Of a DNA stretch of 64,000 nucleotides, positions 10,895 through 22,919 are shown piece by piece. The notes beneath the pieces are model-generated. The model worked only from the letters and a program-made list of their open reading frames with translations, was not told the DNA's origin and searched no databases. The position numbers were made by a program, and so were the translations under genes. Origin of the DNA: Erinaceus europaeus. Taxonomy: Eukaryota; Chordata; Mammalia; Eulipotyphla; Erinaceidae. Positions within the stretch are counted from its first letter, which is position 1. Each line of letters begins with the position of its first letter. The stretch spans positions 99,267,141 through 99,331,140 of the forward strand of contig NC_080166.1 in assembly GCF_950295315.1 (NCBI RefSeq). The letters are read 5' to 3'.

Positions 10895-11239
10895 AAGAAT
10901 AGTATTTGGTAAACTTAACATGGAACCAATCCTAGTAGAAATCACAAGGGTGATGTATGATCAAGCTCATTTGGTAGTATATAATGATCAAAATAAGAGT
11001 GGGACTCATACTAAGCCAAAGGACTGGAGTAGTTTTGAAAATGGCTATAGTAGAATGGACTGACATAAAAAGATTCCTGGATAGATTAATCAACTCAAAG
11101 CTCTCCAGAAATAAATTCATTAGATAGCCCCTCTACAAAACAAAACCTTTGTAAGGAGCTTGATTATTGCTATAAAACAAATATACTCCTTACAAAGACT
11201 GTACGTGCGATATTAGTGTAAAAAGTAGTGTTTCTAGCA

Positions 11240-11393
11240 GTTTAGGAGGTGAAGTAATGGATAAAGGGTTGGATTCTCAAGCATGGGATTTGATGCTGAG
11301 TTTGATCTCCAGCAATGCATGTGCCAGGGTGAAGATTGGCTATCTTTCTCTCTCTCCTCCTATCTCTCTCATTAATAAAGAAATAAAATCTTA
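11240..11393 (+). mobile_element. tRNA-derived SINE, type C
   Basis: GGAGGTGAAGTAATGGATAAAGG head, CTCAAGCATGGGATTTGATG, CTCTCTCTCCTCCTATCTC block and an AATAAAGAAATAAAATC tail. Confidence 0.85.
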
Positions 11394-11415
11394 CATCAAA
11401 ACAGTTTCTAGTCTA

Positions 11416-11625
11416 GGGGCTAGCTGGTGGTGCACCTGGTTGAGCACACACGTCACAATGCACAAGAACCCAGGTTCAAGCCGCCAGTCCCCACCTGCAG
11501 GGGGGAAGCTTCACAAGTGGTGAAGCAGTGCTGAAGATGTCTGTCTGTCTCTCTCCCTCTCTATCACTCCCTGCCCTCTCAATTTCTGTCTGTCTCTATC
11601 TAATAAATAAAGATAATTTTTAAAA
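11416..11625 (+). mobile_element. tRNA-derived SINE, type B, with target duplication
   Basis: GGGGCTAGCTGGTGGTGCACC head, CCCAGGTTCAAGCCGCC B-box, CTCTCAATTTCTGTCTGTCTC block and AATAAATAAAG tail. The flanks are acagtttctagtct on the left and acagtttctaatct on the right. Confidence 0.9.
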
Positions 11626-11707
11626 AATTAAAAGGATTAAAAAACATAGGTTACAACAGTTTCTAATCTAACTTTCAGTACACAGAGTTTCTTTATACTG
11701 TCTTTTC

Positions 11708-11710
<3 letters not shown>

Positions 11711-11760
<50 letters not shown>
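11711..11760 (+). repeat. (TA)n microsatellite
   Basis: About 25 uninterrupted AT units. Probably cruciform-prone. Confidence 0.95.
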
Positions 11761-11762
<2 letters not shown>

Positions 11763-11764
11763 TG

Positions 11765-12440
11765 TAGAGACAAAGCCTCTTCAAAGCACAAGAGGACATC
11801 AAGTATTATTTAGGAAGGACTCTCTGTTTTACCTTCTCCAAGCTGCACTACAAACTCTCCTAAGCCAAACAGCATGCTAACTAGATGGCTGTGAAATCAA
11901 GCCCCAAAGTAGTTGAGTAGTTGAAACAGTTAGACAAGGACATAGAAGAGTAGAAGATTGCCAGAGGTTATATTTAACTCCAGCAGTTAATATGCTGAGA
12001 CAGAGTCTGGAAACAGAAACTATCCCTACACCACTCTTTATCCTTTTGTTACAATAGAGAGTAGCTAAGATCCATTAAGGGATTGGTTCTAGAAGAGGCC
12101 ATGATCTTAGTGGCTGGAAGATTTAGGAGCCTTTTGCCCCTCCTGATTGCCTTAAACCCATTGCCTGTTCACCACCACCTCCTTGAAGGAAAACCCAGCC
12201 CCCAAGTATATAAGAAAGCAATAGATTTCCCTTCATGCAAAAGCTGGTGTGGCAGATTTTGGCATTTTGCTGCACCAAACAGTGTGCCCCCTTGCTTAAC
12301 ATTAGTTTTACCTTACAAAGAGATCTGTTCCAACTTTGGGTTATGTTGGATATCAGATTTATGATAAAACTACCTCCTGTGGTCTCTGATCATTGTGCTC
12401 TAATTTAGTACTTAAGCTAAGATAAATTACCAACAGGTCC
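11765..12440. other. Intronic sequence, no feature recognised
   Basis: No repeat or coding signal recognised. A short open frame (12083-12364) shows no known motif. Confidence 0.4.
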
Positions 12441-12449
12441 AAAAAAAAA

Positions 12450-14305
12450 TTACTACAATGAGTAAAACTAGCACAAGCAAAGGGTGATTTTAATTTGGCT
12501 AAAAATTGCTTCCATTCATTATAGAAGCAAAAACAATCAAGTATCTAGGGATGAACCTAACAAAGAGAGCAAAAGACCTTGATAATGAAAACTATGCAAC
12601 ACTTTTAAAGGAAATAGAAAAATATATCTCACTCTCATAGCCTGGAAGAATTAACCATCGTCAAAATGACTATTCTACCCAGAGTCATATACAGTTTCAA
12701 CACAATCCCTATCAAGGTCCCACAAAACTTTTTCAAGAAAGCAAAACAAAAGATACAAAAATGTATTCTGAAAACATAAAATATCTAGGATTGCCAAAGC
12801 AATCCATAGGGAAAAGAGCAAGAATGGATTACACTTCCTGACCTAAAGACATACTACAGAGCCACTACAATCAAAGTAGCTTGGTACTGAAACAAAAATA
12901 GACACAGACCAGTGTATTAGAATTGAGAGTCCAGAAATCAGCCCCTACACCTAATATCAATTAATTTTTGACAAGGATGCCCAAAGCATCAAATGGAAAA
13001 TGGTGAGTGTATTCAACAAATGGTGTTGGCAAAACTGGGTAGAAACATGCAGAATAATGAAACTAGACCACACAATCGTATCCTATACAGAAGTTAACTC
13101 CACGTGGATATTTAGAAGTTAGTCTAGAAACCATCAGATATTTAGAGGAAACATAGACATAATGCTCCATGTAAGTTTTTGCAACATCTTCACCAATTCA
13201 AATCCAATTGCAAGAAAACAAAAGCAAAAATGGACCAATGGAACTATATCAAATGGAAAAAGCTTTTGCAAGGCAAACAGAACCTCGACCATAATAAATA
13301 GCAACACACACACACACACACACGCACATGCACACGCACACGCACACGCACACACACACACACACAGTGGGAAAATATCTTTGGGCCATATATTGAACAG
13401 AGAACTAAATATCAGGATATACAATGACCTCACCAAACTCAACAATAAGAAAAAACAAGCAACCCCACTGAAAAATGAGAGGAAGACATGGGTGGAATCT
13501 TTTCTAAAGAAGAGATCCAAAGGACCAACCAACACGAAAAGTGTTCAGTGTCACTGATAATTAGAGAAATGCAAATAAAAACAACAATGAGATGCCACTT
13601 CACACCTGTGAGAATGTCACACTTTAGAAAAGACAGAAACACCAACTGTTGGAGAGGCTGTGGGGGGAAAGGGACTCTCCTACATTGCTGGTGGGAATGG
13701 CAGTTGTTCTAACCCCTACAGTGAACAGTCTGGAGATTCATCAGAACTCTAGAAATGGATCTACCTTATGACCCAGCCATCCTTCTCCTAGGGATTTATC
13801 AAGGGAGAAGAAAACCACCTATCTGAAAAGACCTATGCACACCAATGTTCACTGCAGCACAAGCTGTAGTAGCCCAAAATTTGAAGCAAATCAGATACCT
13901 AATGACAGAAGTTGTGGTACATATACACAATGGAGTGCTATGCAGTTGTCAAAAATGATGAGGTCATGTGCTTTGCAATAGTGTTGTCAGAACTCAAAGG
14001 TATTATGTCGAGTGAAACAAGCTAGAAAGAGAAAGACCAATATTGAATAATCTTGCTTATAGGTGGAATTTAAGAACAGAGAACAGTAAAGGAAAACATA
14101 CGTTGAAACTTGGACTGAGTGTGGCATATTGCACCAAAGCATAGGACTCTGGGGAAGGAGGGAGAGGGAGAGGGACAGGATGAAAGGACTACAGGATCCT
14201 GTTGTGTTTCCTAGACACCAGTCAAGGGGAGATGAAAGGTTGTGCCTATGTGCTAAAAACTACACTGTAAACCACTAACCCCTCATAAAATAAAATGCTA
14301 ATGCT
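12450..14305 (+). mobile_element. LINE-1, plus strand, short-3'-UTR type, 5'-truncated
   Basis: Follows the L1 ORF2 C-terminal path: AATCAAGTATCTAGGGATG, the YIKLKSF-like stretch, then CCNNCWRGCGGKGTLLHCWWE (zinc-knuckle region near 13640-13700) and the WTTYTQWSAMQ-like end. It finishes in a short UTR with CACTAACCCCTCATAAAATAAAA. Frames are broken many times. The UTR differs from the long-UTR L1s elsewhere in the window, so it is a separate and older subfamily. Confidence 0.9.
13302..13366 (+). repeat. (CA)n/(CGCA)n microsatellite inside L1
   Basis: CA units with interspersed CACGCA. It expanded inside the L1 ORF2 remnant, replacing or stretching the coding region there. Confidence 0.92.
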
Positions 14306-15115
14306 AAATGTGGTAAACTTTATAGGCCTAGTAGAAATTAATGATATTCTCTGCTTTGCAAAAACTTTTATTTCTTCATAAATCCAAAACAGTAACATAT
14401 ATAAAATTGGAATAATACTGAACCCTTTTACTAGGAATGAAACACTCATCAATGAATAATCAATATATCCATACTATGGCATGGCAATGCCTTTAAATTC
14501 AGCTGACACTAAGATAAGATACTACTTGGAGCAAACGTTTACTTTTCTGTAAAACAGAATGACATTTAAATACAAGTTCTGTGAACTGGCTATACTTTTA
14601 CCAGATCGTCAAGTGTTAAGTGGAAAACTAGCCTCTATTGAGGTGAAATCACTAGCTCAGGAAAGAATCTCTGATGGTAGTAGCAAACATTTTTCCTAAG
14701 TTATAGAAAGATCATCAGTTCCTATGAAACATATTAGAAGCCTCCAATTACTACTAGATAATTAATTATGAGTAGATTTAAATTGAGACTACTATTTTGT
14801 TTAATGAAACAAATACAATGTCATTCCCACAAATGCTTTTGAAGTAATATGTTGATCTTTAAATTTAGCCTCCTTTGAATATACTCACTTGTATTTGAAA
14901 AAGAATAGACAGTAAAGAAGATAGGTGGGTAAGGGTCCTAAATGTGGTCTTCTCCGTATAGTAAACTGATATAGCTCCTGATCATTTATAGGGAATAAAT
15001 TTTATCCATTCTCACACAGGAATCATGAAAAGCAACTGTCAGCCACCTAAAGGACAGAAGTATTTCTCTCAACTTCCCAGAGACCTTTCTAACAGGTTCA
15101 TTACATTGCTGATGC
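14306..15115. other. Intronic sequence, no feature recognised
   Basis: AT-rich. I see no repeat family or coding potential. Confidence 0.5.
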
Positions 15116-15132
15116 CACACAGACAAAATTTA

Positions 15133-15377
15133 TTTATTTTTTTTTATTTAAGAAAGGATTAATTAACAAAACCATAGGGTAAGAGGGGTACAACTCCACA
15201 CAATTCCCACCACCCAATCTCCATAACCCACCCCCTCCCATGATAGCTTTCCCATTCTCTAGCCCTCTGGGAGCATACACCCAGGGTCATTGAGGGTTGC
15301 AGAAGGTAGAAGGTCTGGCTTCTGCAATTGCTTCCCCGCTGAACATGGGCGTTGACTGGTCGGTCCACACTCCCAGT
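15133..15377 (-). mobile_element. L1 3'-UTR fragment, minus strand
   Basis: The reverse complement is the terminal part of the long L1 3' UTR (GGGAAGCAATTGCAGAAGCC ... TACCCCTCTTACCCTATGG) with its A-rich tail. Target duplications of about 15 bp (cagacaaaattta core) flank it at 15117-15132 and 15377-15392. Confidence 0.9.
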
Positions 15378-15530
15378 CACGCAGACAAAATTTAAAGCAC
15401 AGGAAGGAGCTTGATGTGAGGGGTGGGACTTGATGATGACAAATCCCTGGGAAACAGAAAGGCCCCTCAGCCATGAAGACTTTGTGCTCAAAACATCTAA
15501 GGGTGTGCATCTCCTGATTCTACAAAGCAT

Positions 15531-15645
15531 ACAAATCACCTGAGCAGATTATTAAAGCACAGACTCCGATTCAGGAAGTCTGGACTACATTCTGATATCT
15601 GCATCTCTAATAAATTCCTCAGTGATGGCTTGTTACTCCCTAAAT
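15531..15645. mobile_element. MER5-like DNA transposon fossil
   Basis: CAAATCACCTGAGCAGATTA, GACTCCGATTCAGGAAGTC and ATCTGCATCTCTAATAAATTC, in the order expected for the middle of MER5A as I remember it. Both ends are lost. Confidence 0.6.
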
Positions 15646-15784
15646 CACACCTGATGAAGCAGAGCTGACATATTGGGATATCGTATCCAAAATGAATTAG
15701 TTGTGTGAAAGACTCATTCTGGCAGATGAGATCTTGGGTTTGAATTATCCCTCTCTTAGCCTTCTATCATGTCCTTTTAAAGAC

Positions 15785-16100
15785 TGTCAGCCTGCCAACC
15801 AGACGACTCACCACTGTGCCCTGGAACCCTACCTCTCCAGACACCTGCTCCACTAGAGAAAGACAGAAACAGGCTGGGGGTATGGATCAACCTGACAATG
15901 CCCATGTCCAGCGGAGAAGCAACTACAGACCCAGACCTTCTACCTTCTGCACCTCTTAATGATCCTGGATCCATACTCAAAGAGGGATAAAGAATAGGAA
16001 AACTTTCAATGGAGGGGTTGGGATATGGAACTCTGGTGGTGTGAATTGTGCCCCACTTATCCTACAGTCTTGTCTATCATTATTAAATTAAAAAAAATTT
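15785..16100 (+). mobile_element. L1 3'-UTR fragment, plus strand
   Basis: Terminal ~310 bp of the long L1 UTR (CCCACTAGGGAAAGA-like, ACAGACCCAGACCTTCTACC, GGGATATGGAACTCTGGTGG) with an A-rich tail. The short duplication aaagactgt flanks it at about 15778 and 16103. Confidence 0.88.
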
Positions 16101-16107
16101 AAAAGAC

Positions 16108-16368
16108 TGTTACCTGTGCAGGGATCCCGGTTCAAGCCCCCAGTTCCCTACCTGAGGGGGGGAGGGTCACTTCACAGGTGGTGAAGCAGGTCTGCAGGAG
16201 TCTTTCTCTCTCCCTCTCTACCTCCCCATCCTCTCTCAATTTCTCTCTGCCCTATCCAACTTAATAAAAATAGAAAAAAAAAGGCCACAAGGAGCAGTGG
16301 ATTCATAGTGCAGGCACTGAGCCTCAGGTATGACCCTGGAGGCAAAAAATGAAATAAAGTAATAAAAT
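16108..16368 (+). mobile_element. Type A SINE, 5'-truncated
   Basis: Starts within the head (TGCAGGGATCCCGGTTCAAG) and includes the B-box, CT-rich block and GGATTCATAGTGCAGGCACTG end. It sits directly against the preceding L1 tail, with aaaagact repeated after it. Confidence 0.88.
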
Positions 16369-16379
16369 AAAAGACTATC

Positions 16380-16970
16380 AAATTTGAAGCAGGTATGAAG
16401 ACAAAAATGCATCTCTAGCTACCAAGCCAACATGTCAGCTAACTTGGAGGTACAGTTGCTTTGCCATATGCACAAATTAGCTTTTAGCCTTTCCCCATCA
16501 TACTGGAGGGAATTTGAGGCCTGTGATGTCTTTCCCTCCTTTTCTCTGTCTAGCGCAGGCAAAAAATAAGAGGAATCTTTATCTATCCCAGGTTCCTGTA
16601 AAAATGATTCTGTCATTGAGGTATAGAAAATGTATAAAGTTTTTGTCAATTCTGAGAGAAGAATCTAGGCAGATATACTAAGGATTTAGGAGGAAAGTAA
16701 TACCAGTATGATATTTTATTTTGTTACTTGTTTGTAACGTTGGATGGGATACTGAGTTAACATCCAGTCCAAAGTCAAACTATCATAATAAACTAAGTGC
16801 CATTAGATAAACTTGGCTATGTTTTAGATAAACTACCATGAAACACAATATGGTTAAAGACTCCACCTCTCAGATTAATGAAGGCAGATAATCCTGAAAT
16901 TATTCACAGTGTAAATCAGTGTACTTCATGACTCTGACCAGTTGTAACTCTAGCTCCATAAAGAACTATT
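16380..16970. other. Intronic sequence, no feature recognised
   Basis: No repeat or gene recognised. Confidence 0.5.
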
Positions 16971-16975
16971 TTCTT

Positions 16976-17145
16976 GTGAAGCAGGTCTGCAGGTGTCTAT
17001 CTTTCTCTCCCTCTCTGTCTTCCCCTCCTATTTCCATTTCTCTCTGTCCTATCCAACAATGACAACATCAATAACAACAATAACTACAGCAACAACAACA
17101 ACAACAACAAAAAAGACAAGGGCAAAAAAAGGAAAAATGAACATA
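16976..17145 (+). mobile_element. Type A SINE, 5'-truncated
   Basis: Only the 3' half remains (GTGAAGCAGGTCTGCAGGTG onward) with an AACAACAAC tail. The 14-16 bp duplication (aaagaactattttctt) lies on both sides, so the truncation happened at insertion. Confidence 0.9.
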
Positions 17146-17273
17146 AAAAAAGAACTATTTTCTTTCAAGCTCTTGTAAATGTCTTTCTATATGTATATGC
17201 ATATGTGAGTCTGTATATATGTGTATATGTATGTAACATATAAGTCATATGTATTCACAAAGAATATGGTTAG

Positions 17274-17645
17274 ACAGGTTCCAGATGCCATCAGGATGCC
17301 AGCCAGGCTTCCCTGGACTGAAGACCCCACCAATGCATCCTGGAGCTCCGCTTCCCCAGAGACTCACCCTATGAGGGAAAGAGAGAGGCAGACTGGGAGT
17401 ATGGATCGACCAGTCAACGCCCATGTTCATCGGGGAAGCAACTACAGAAGCCAGACCTCCCACCTTCTACAACCCACAACGACCCTGAGTCCATGCTCCC
17501 AGAGGAATAGAGAATGGGAAAGCTATTGGGGAGGGGATGGGATATGGAGATTGGGTGGCGGGAATTGTGTGAAGTTGTACCCCCCCATCCTATAATTTTG
17601 TTAATGTCTCCTTTCTTAAATAAATAAGTTTAAAAAAATCAGAAG
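17274..17645 (+). mobile_element. L1 3'-UTR fragment, plus strand
   Basis: Begins CAGGTTCCAGATGCCATCAGG and runs to the UTR end and A-rich tail. The flanking duplication is aagaatatggttag, near 17260-17273 and 17644-17657. Confidence 0.92.
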
Positions 17646-17751
17646 AATATGGTTAGTAATACATATACAATGTACAGTTTACTTCAATGTCATTTCTCTT
17701 ACTTCCAAGCAAGATCATATTATGACTAGTAAAGAAAGAAAAACCATGAGT

Positions 17752-20395
17752 GATGCCGGTGGCGGGGGCGGGGGGAGGGTGAAGTCAACATGGCAACTTG
17801 GAAACAACAGCCCTGTGAAGCCGAACATCTACCCTCACCCTCACCCCAGGGTTTTTACTTTGGTGTGCTACTCCAAATTTAGTCACATTGTGCTTTGAGT
17901 TTCCCTCTCTGTTCTTCTTTCTCAGCTTCTGTTGATGAGTGGGATCATCCTATTCTCGTCTTTCTCTTTCTGACTTATTTCACTTAACATAATTCCTTCT
18001 AGCTCCATCCAAGAAGGGTCAGAGAAGGTAGGTTCACTGTTCTTAATAGCTGTGTAGAAGAAGAGGAACAAAGGAACCATAAATCAACCAAAAGGATGGA
18101 AATCACTAAAATAGCTAAAACCTGAAAGCAGTCCAGATGCCCAACAACAGATGAGTGGCTGAGAAAGCTGTAGTATATATACACAGTGGAATACTACACA
18201 GCTTCACAGGGCCCAGCATAGGGGTGAGGAGATGGGATGGGACACAGTCTTTCAGTGGTAGGAATGGTGCTTATGTACACTCCTATTAATTTGTAGTCAT
18301 ATAAACCATTATTTAATCAATATGAGAGGGGGAAAATTGTTTGAATGTCTCAAAATTTTTAATGCACAGACCATAATCTGAGTCTTTGATATGCTGATTC
18401 TCTTAAACCAGGGAAAACAGAAGCAACCGGTGGCGCAGCTATATACAAATAACATCAAAGGACATAAATTATGGTGATGAGGAGTCGGGCAGTAGCACAG
18501 GGGGTTAAAGGGAGATGGCACAAAGCGCAAGGACCTGTGGAGGGATCCCAGTTTGAGACCCCAGCTCCCCACCTGCAGGGGGGTCGCTTCACAAGCGGTG
18601 AAGCAGGTCTGCAGGTGTCTTTCTCTCCCCCTTTCTTTCTTCCCCTCCTCTCTCCATTTCTCTCTGTCCTATCCAACAACAATGACATCAATAATAACAA
18701 TGAAAAACAAGGACAACAAAAGGGAAAATAAATAAACATATGAATTTTTTAAAAAGTCTTTTTGTCTTTTAAAAAAATTACAGTGATGTTGTGTGTGATA
18801 CAGCAAATCCTAACAAAGGGATATTTCAAAGTTAACCCAATTGCCAAACAATGTGATTATAGCAATAACTATCTATTGTCTTTTTAAACCCTAAGACAGC
18901 AGGAACCTCCCAGTTCCTCTATAGAGCATATATTTCCCCCAGTCCTGGAGCCTCTAGGGTGGGGCTCACTTCCCTGCACACGTCTCTCAACTCATAGCAA
19001 ATTATATTGCATCCGCCAATCCCAACCTAATCAACGCAATGAGTACCACCTTCAGATTGTACCCAGAGACGTCACGCATGGAATGTCAACCCTTCAGCCT
19101 CATTACTCAGGTGAGACCTTTCCTTTCATAGGATTCTCTAATTCCATTCCAGGTGGTTCACTTCCTAACAAAGTCCCAAAACCTAGCTACAGACCAGGTC
19201 CAATGAGAGAGAAAATATGTTCACATGTATCCATAAATTAGGGCAAAATATATACCTAAAAGCAAAAGTACACAATAGTCTGCAGTAAATCAGTACAAAG
19301 TTCCTAATGAAATAGTACCTAATTAGACTTAGATACCCTCCTCACCTACATCCTATTACACTTCCCTCACTAACTCCAAAGCTAACCTTATCAAAGCAAG
19401 GACTACAAAAGCTGAATAAGGGCAAGAGACTGCCATATTTTAATGATGACTCTTTAGTCACTATCAAGCCACCCCATCATCTGGGGCCCTAGTCGGGGAG
19501 TCCTGAGATTTCCAAACAGACATGATGGGCCTAGACCTCAAATAAATGCCTCTCTCCATTGTTACTGGTCATCTCTATTAGGAACAACAAAATAGACCCT
19601 TTTATGGGTCCCCCATAGGACCCTGACCTCAACTTGGATCAGCAATGGTAGAGAAAGAATGTTCCATTCTCCAAAGGGAGGCTGGACAACTCTATGCTAC
19701 ACCCGAGGAAGATGGGTCCTGATGTTGGGGCTGCTTGGAACATTCCTACTCACGGCCACAGAATATGAGCTCAGATCTACAGGCATGCAGAGGCCACATA
19801 GGCTCCTAAGCTGAATATTGGCCCCAGATCACATCAAGTCGATGAGGTTTAAAGTTAACAATATTTATATTCCTTTCCCATATTTGGGAGCTACTCTCTT
19901 TGCTTATCCAGCTTTCTGGTCCTTTTTCCAGCCATGACATCATCTGCCCAGACAATAACTTGGATCACCTGTATATCAGATTTCAGGCTCAGAGGGAAAA
20001 AGAAAAAAAAAAACACTAGTATTCCAGATGCTAGCATGATACCAACCAGACTTCCCTGGACAGACGATCCCACCAATGTGTCCTGGAGCTCAGCTTCCTC
20101 AGAGCCCCACCCCACTAGGGAAAGAGAGAGGCAGGCTGGGAGTATGGATCAACCTGTCAACGCCCATGTTGAGTGGGGAAGCAATTACAGAAGCCAGACC
20201 TTCCACCTTCTGCATTCCACAATGACATTGGGTCCATACTCCCAGAGGGTTAAAGAATAGGAAATCTATCAAGGGAGGGGATGGGATACAGAGTTCTGGT
20301 GGTAGGAATTGTTTGGAGTTGTACCCCTCTTATCCTATGGTTATGTCAGTGTTTCCTTTTTATAAATAAAATAAAGTTAAAAAAAAGAAAAAGAA
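17752..20395 (+). mobile_element. LINE-1 with 5' inversion (twin priming) and long 3' UTR
   Basis: The segment up to about 18055 is in minus orientation (UTR start and the ORF2 C-terminal end). From about 18090 the element runs in plus orientation: ORF2 end, then the complete long 3' UTR to 20395. Similar sequence flanks the whole (aagaaaaaccatgag near 17735 and aagaaaaatcactgag near 20396). This is the classic outcome of twin priming. A SINE at 18478-18740 inserted later. Confidence 0.85.
18478..18740 (+). mobile_element. Type A SINE inside L1 3' UTR
   Basis: GGAGTCGGGCAGTAGCACAGG head, CACCTGCAGGGGGGTCGC, CT-rich block and an AACAATGAC / AATAAATAAA tail. Confidence 0.92.
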
Positions 20396-20421
20396 AAAAG
20401 AAAAATCACTGAGAGCCTTGA

Positions 20422-20626
20422 GGGGCCAGGTCTTGGCACACCTGGTTGGGCACACACATTACAGTGCACAAGGAGCAGGGTTCAAACCCCCAGTCCCCAC
20501 CTGCAGTAGACTGGTGAAGTAGTATTGCAGTTGTCTTTTTCCCTCTATGTATCTTCCTTCCCTCTCAATTTCTCTCCGTCTGTATATGAATAATTACAGA
20601 TAGATAGATAGATAGATAGATGATAA
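20422..20626 (+). mobile_element. Type B SINE with (GATA)n tail
   Basis: GGGGCCAGGTCTTGGCACACC head, CAGGGTTCAAACCCCC B-box and CTCTCAATTTCTCTCCGTC block. The tail has become a GATA microsatellite of about 6 units. Confidence 0.88.
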
Positions 20627-20639
20627 AGTGCCTAGACCC

Positions 20640-22575
20640 AGAGAAAAGTAGTTCCAAGTCCCAGACTGTCAATACAGATTTGTAGTGACAATGCATTTCC
20701 TCCAGAAGAGAAGGTGCTGTATGTATACATGCCTTAAGTAATCAATTATTGGACAACGTTGCTCTACACTTCACATTCTTAGTCTTCTTAGTAATGAGTG
20801 TGTGGTTATACTGTATGTCAATGTATTTCTATACACACACACATATATATACATATATGATTCTGAATACAAATTTATGTATATGTAACATATATAATAA
20901 TAAGTCACATGTATTCACAAAACATATGGTTAATAATATATTACTTAGTGTACAATTTATTTCTATTTCTTCATTTCTAAGCACAAAGCATGTGACTGTC
21001 CAATCCCTTTATGGTTATGCTCATATAATGTGGTCTTGGTTACAGACTATAGCTCATTTATTCAATAAAACAGCTGCCTGAGTCAAACTGAATCAATATG
21101 GTTTTCCGAAAATCTTAAGTGTCAACATGAAACTAAAGAGAATGAAGGTGGTTACTGCTGTCATGTTAAACACATTGTCCAGAGAAAATGCCAGCAATTT
21201 CAAGTAATGAGGTCCCCTATTATTTTCTTTCTTGAGATTTAGAAAAATGTTTCCTTCAAAAACTCAACATTGCAAAAACTTTTCCAACAAAGTTCTCCTT
21301 TACCTAGAACATGACAGTCACATATAGTTGGTTACAGCCAGCATAAATGTTAGATCTAAAAAACACTATAGTAGTGTTAATCTAGTATAGTTTCAATATA
21401 TTAAGCAGAAATTATAAAAATTTAAAAATCAACAAGGTCATTTCATATATATAAATATTGTTACCAAGTTATTCTTCATTTCTTTAAATTTTGTTTTCCA
21501 TAGTCTATGTTTTCAACAAAGAACCTAACAGAATCTCTACTCAATATATCTTCACAGAAATCTAACTGTTAAAGTTACTTAGAAGAGACTCATAAATTAT
21601 TTAGAAAGTTTATAAAAGATCCTTTTAGGAATAATGGACAGTGATGCTGGAATTGGCAGTAGATTACAGAACGTGGTTTACCAGGTAATGGCAGTCCAAC
21701 TATCTCTTACCACACATAACTCTTGATAGAAAGACATATACGTGTGGTGAAGGACTTAACACTGAGTGAAAACCACAGCCAGTGAAATTTAGAAATTTAT
21801 TTGATTGGTGTTCCATTTTTCTCCTCCTACTGTAGAAGTGATCATCTATTTTAGCAGAAACAGCCTTTTCATTCTCAGATACTTGTGGTTCCATAAATGA
21901 AGATGGGTTTGCAGTCTTCACTAAACACATTTCATAGCAGGAATCTGAAGTAAGTTTACTATGAACATCTGCCAAGTTCAAGTAAATAAAGGCCCTTGTT
22001 TTGCCAAAACTTTCAAAATTATTCTTGCTATATAGAACAATTTATAGTATGTTGCATATAGACCTAACATATAAATGATTCCAAGTCTATAAAAGAAAAT
22101 ATTAGGGCTATAGTTTCCCTATAAGTAGTAGTTAAATTGTAAGTCTGTACTTATTTCTATCTATTCAACTATATACTCCAAAAGATTTTGTTCTGTTTGG
22201 TCACAGAATTTCAGCAGGATTTTGTCATCAAATTTTACCCTCTAATGTCTCTCATTATACAATTAAAGTCTATTCCACATCATTCTAATCAAATAGAAGT
22301 TAAGAGTATCATTTACTAGTTTTGTCAGGCATGCTGGATTCAGAAAGTAAAGGTATACTCCCATTCTGCAACTCTGATATATTTCCTATTATTCCTAAGA
22401 ACTTGCGCAGGGAATGTGTTACGGTGTCCTATAGAAACCAAATGTTATATGGAGAATTAGCACAAGGTAACACGTGTACTCCACTAAGTGAGCTGCTACC
22501 CAACACACATAATGGAACTTTCAAGTAGACTATTATTGTTGAATTTCTACAGTTTAAAAACTTTTTGCCTCTTTT
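20640..22575. other. Intronic sequence, mostly unique
   Basis: About 1.9 kb without a repeat I recognise, except a short (CA)/(TA) stretch near 20832-20862. A minus-strand open frame of 93 codons at 21700-21981 has no motif known to me. Confidence 0.5.
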
Positions 22576-22582
22576 TCCAATA

Positions 22583-22735
22583 TTTTTTAAAGGTTTTATT
22601 TATTTATTCATGAAGAAGATAGGAGGAGAAAGAGAAAGAACCATACAGCATTGTGGTAAATGTGCTGCTGAGTCGAACTCAGAACCTCACACTTGAGAAT
22701 CTAATACTTTATCCACTGCAACACCTCCCAGACCA
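22583..22735 (-). mobile_element. tRNA-derived SINE, type C
   Basis: The reverse complement has the GGAGGTGTTGCAGTGGATAAAG head and GAGTTCGACTCAGC B-box. The purine-rich body on the plus strand is preceded by TTTATTTATTTATTC. Confidence 0.85.
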
Positions 22736-22769
22736 CCTTATTCTAATACCTTTAACAGACCCTATTTTT

Positions 22770-22905
22770 TTAAAGAGATGCAGAGAGAGAGAGACAAAGA
22801 GAAGCTCTGGTTTATGGCCTTGCAGGGGAACCTGGGACTTTGGAGCCTCAGGCATGAGGGTCTGTTTACATAACCATAATGCTATCTCTCCTGTCCGCCC
22901 CTCCC
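22770..22905 (-). mobile_element. tRNA-derived SINE, type D
   Basis: Plus strand: GATGCAGAGAGAGAGAGAC body, GGAACCTGGGACTTTGGAGC, GCCTCAGGCATGAGGGTC and CATAACCATAATGCTATCTC. This is the reverse complement of a tRNA-like head. Confidence 0.75.
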
Positions 22906-22919
22906 CCCCGATTCTCTAC

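Noticed and set aside
13134..13557. Frames of 131-133 codons with His/Thr or Cys/Val/Ala runs
   Set aside because: The runs come from the CA/CGCA microsatellite inside a broken L1 ORF2.
21700..21981. Minus-strand open frame of 93 codons
   Set aside because: No motif or recognised homology, no splice signals checked at its ends, and chance frames of this size are common in AT-rich DNA of this length.
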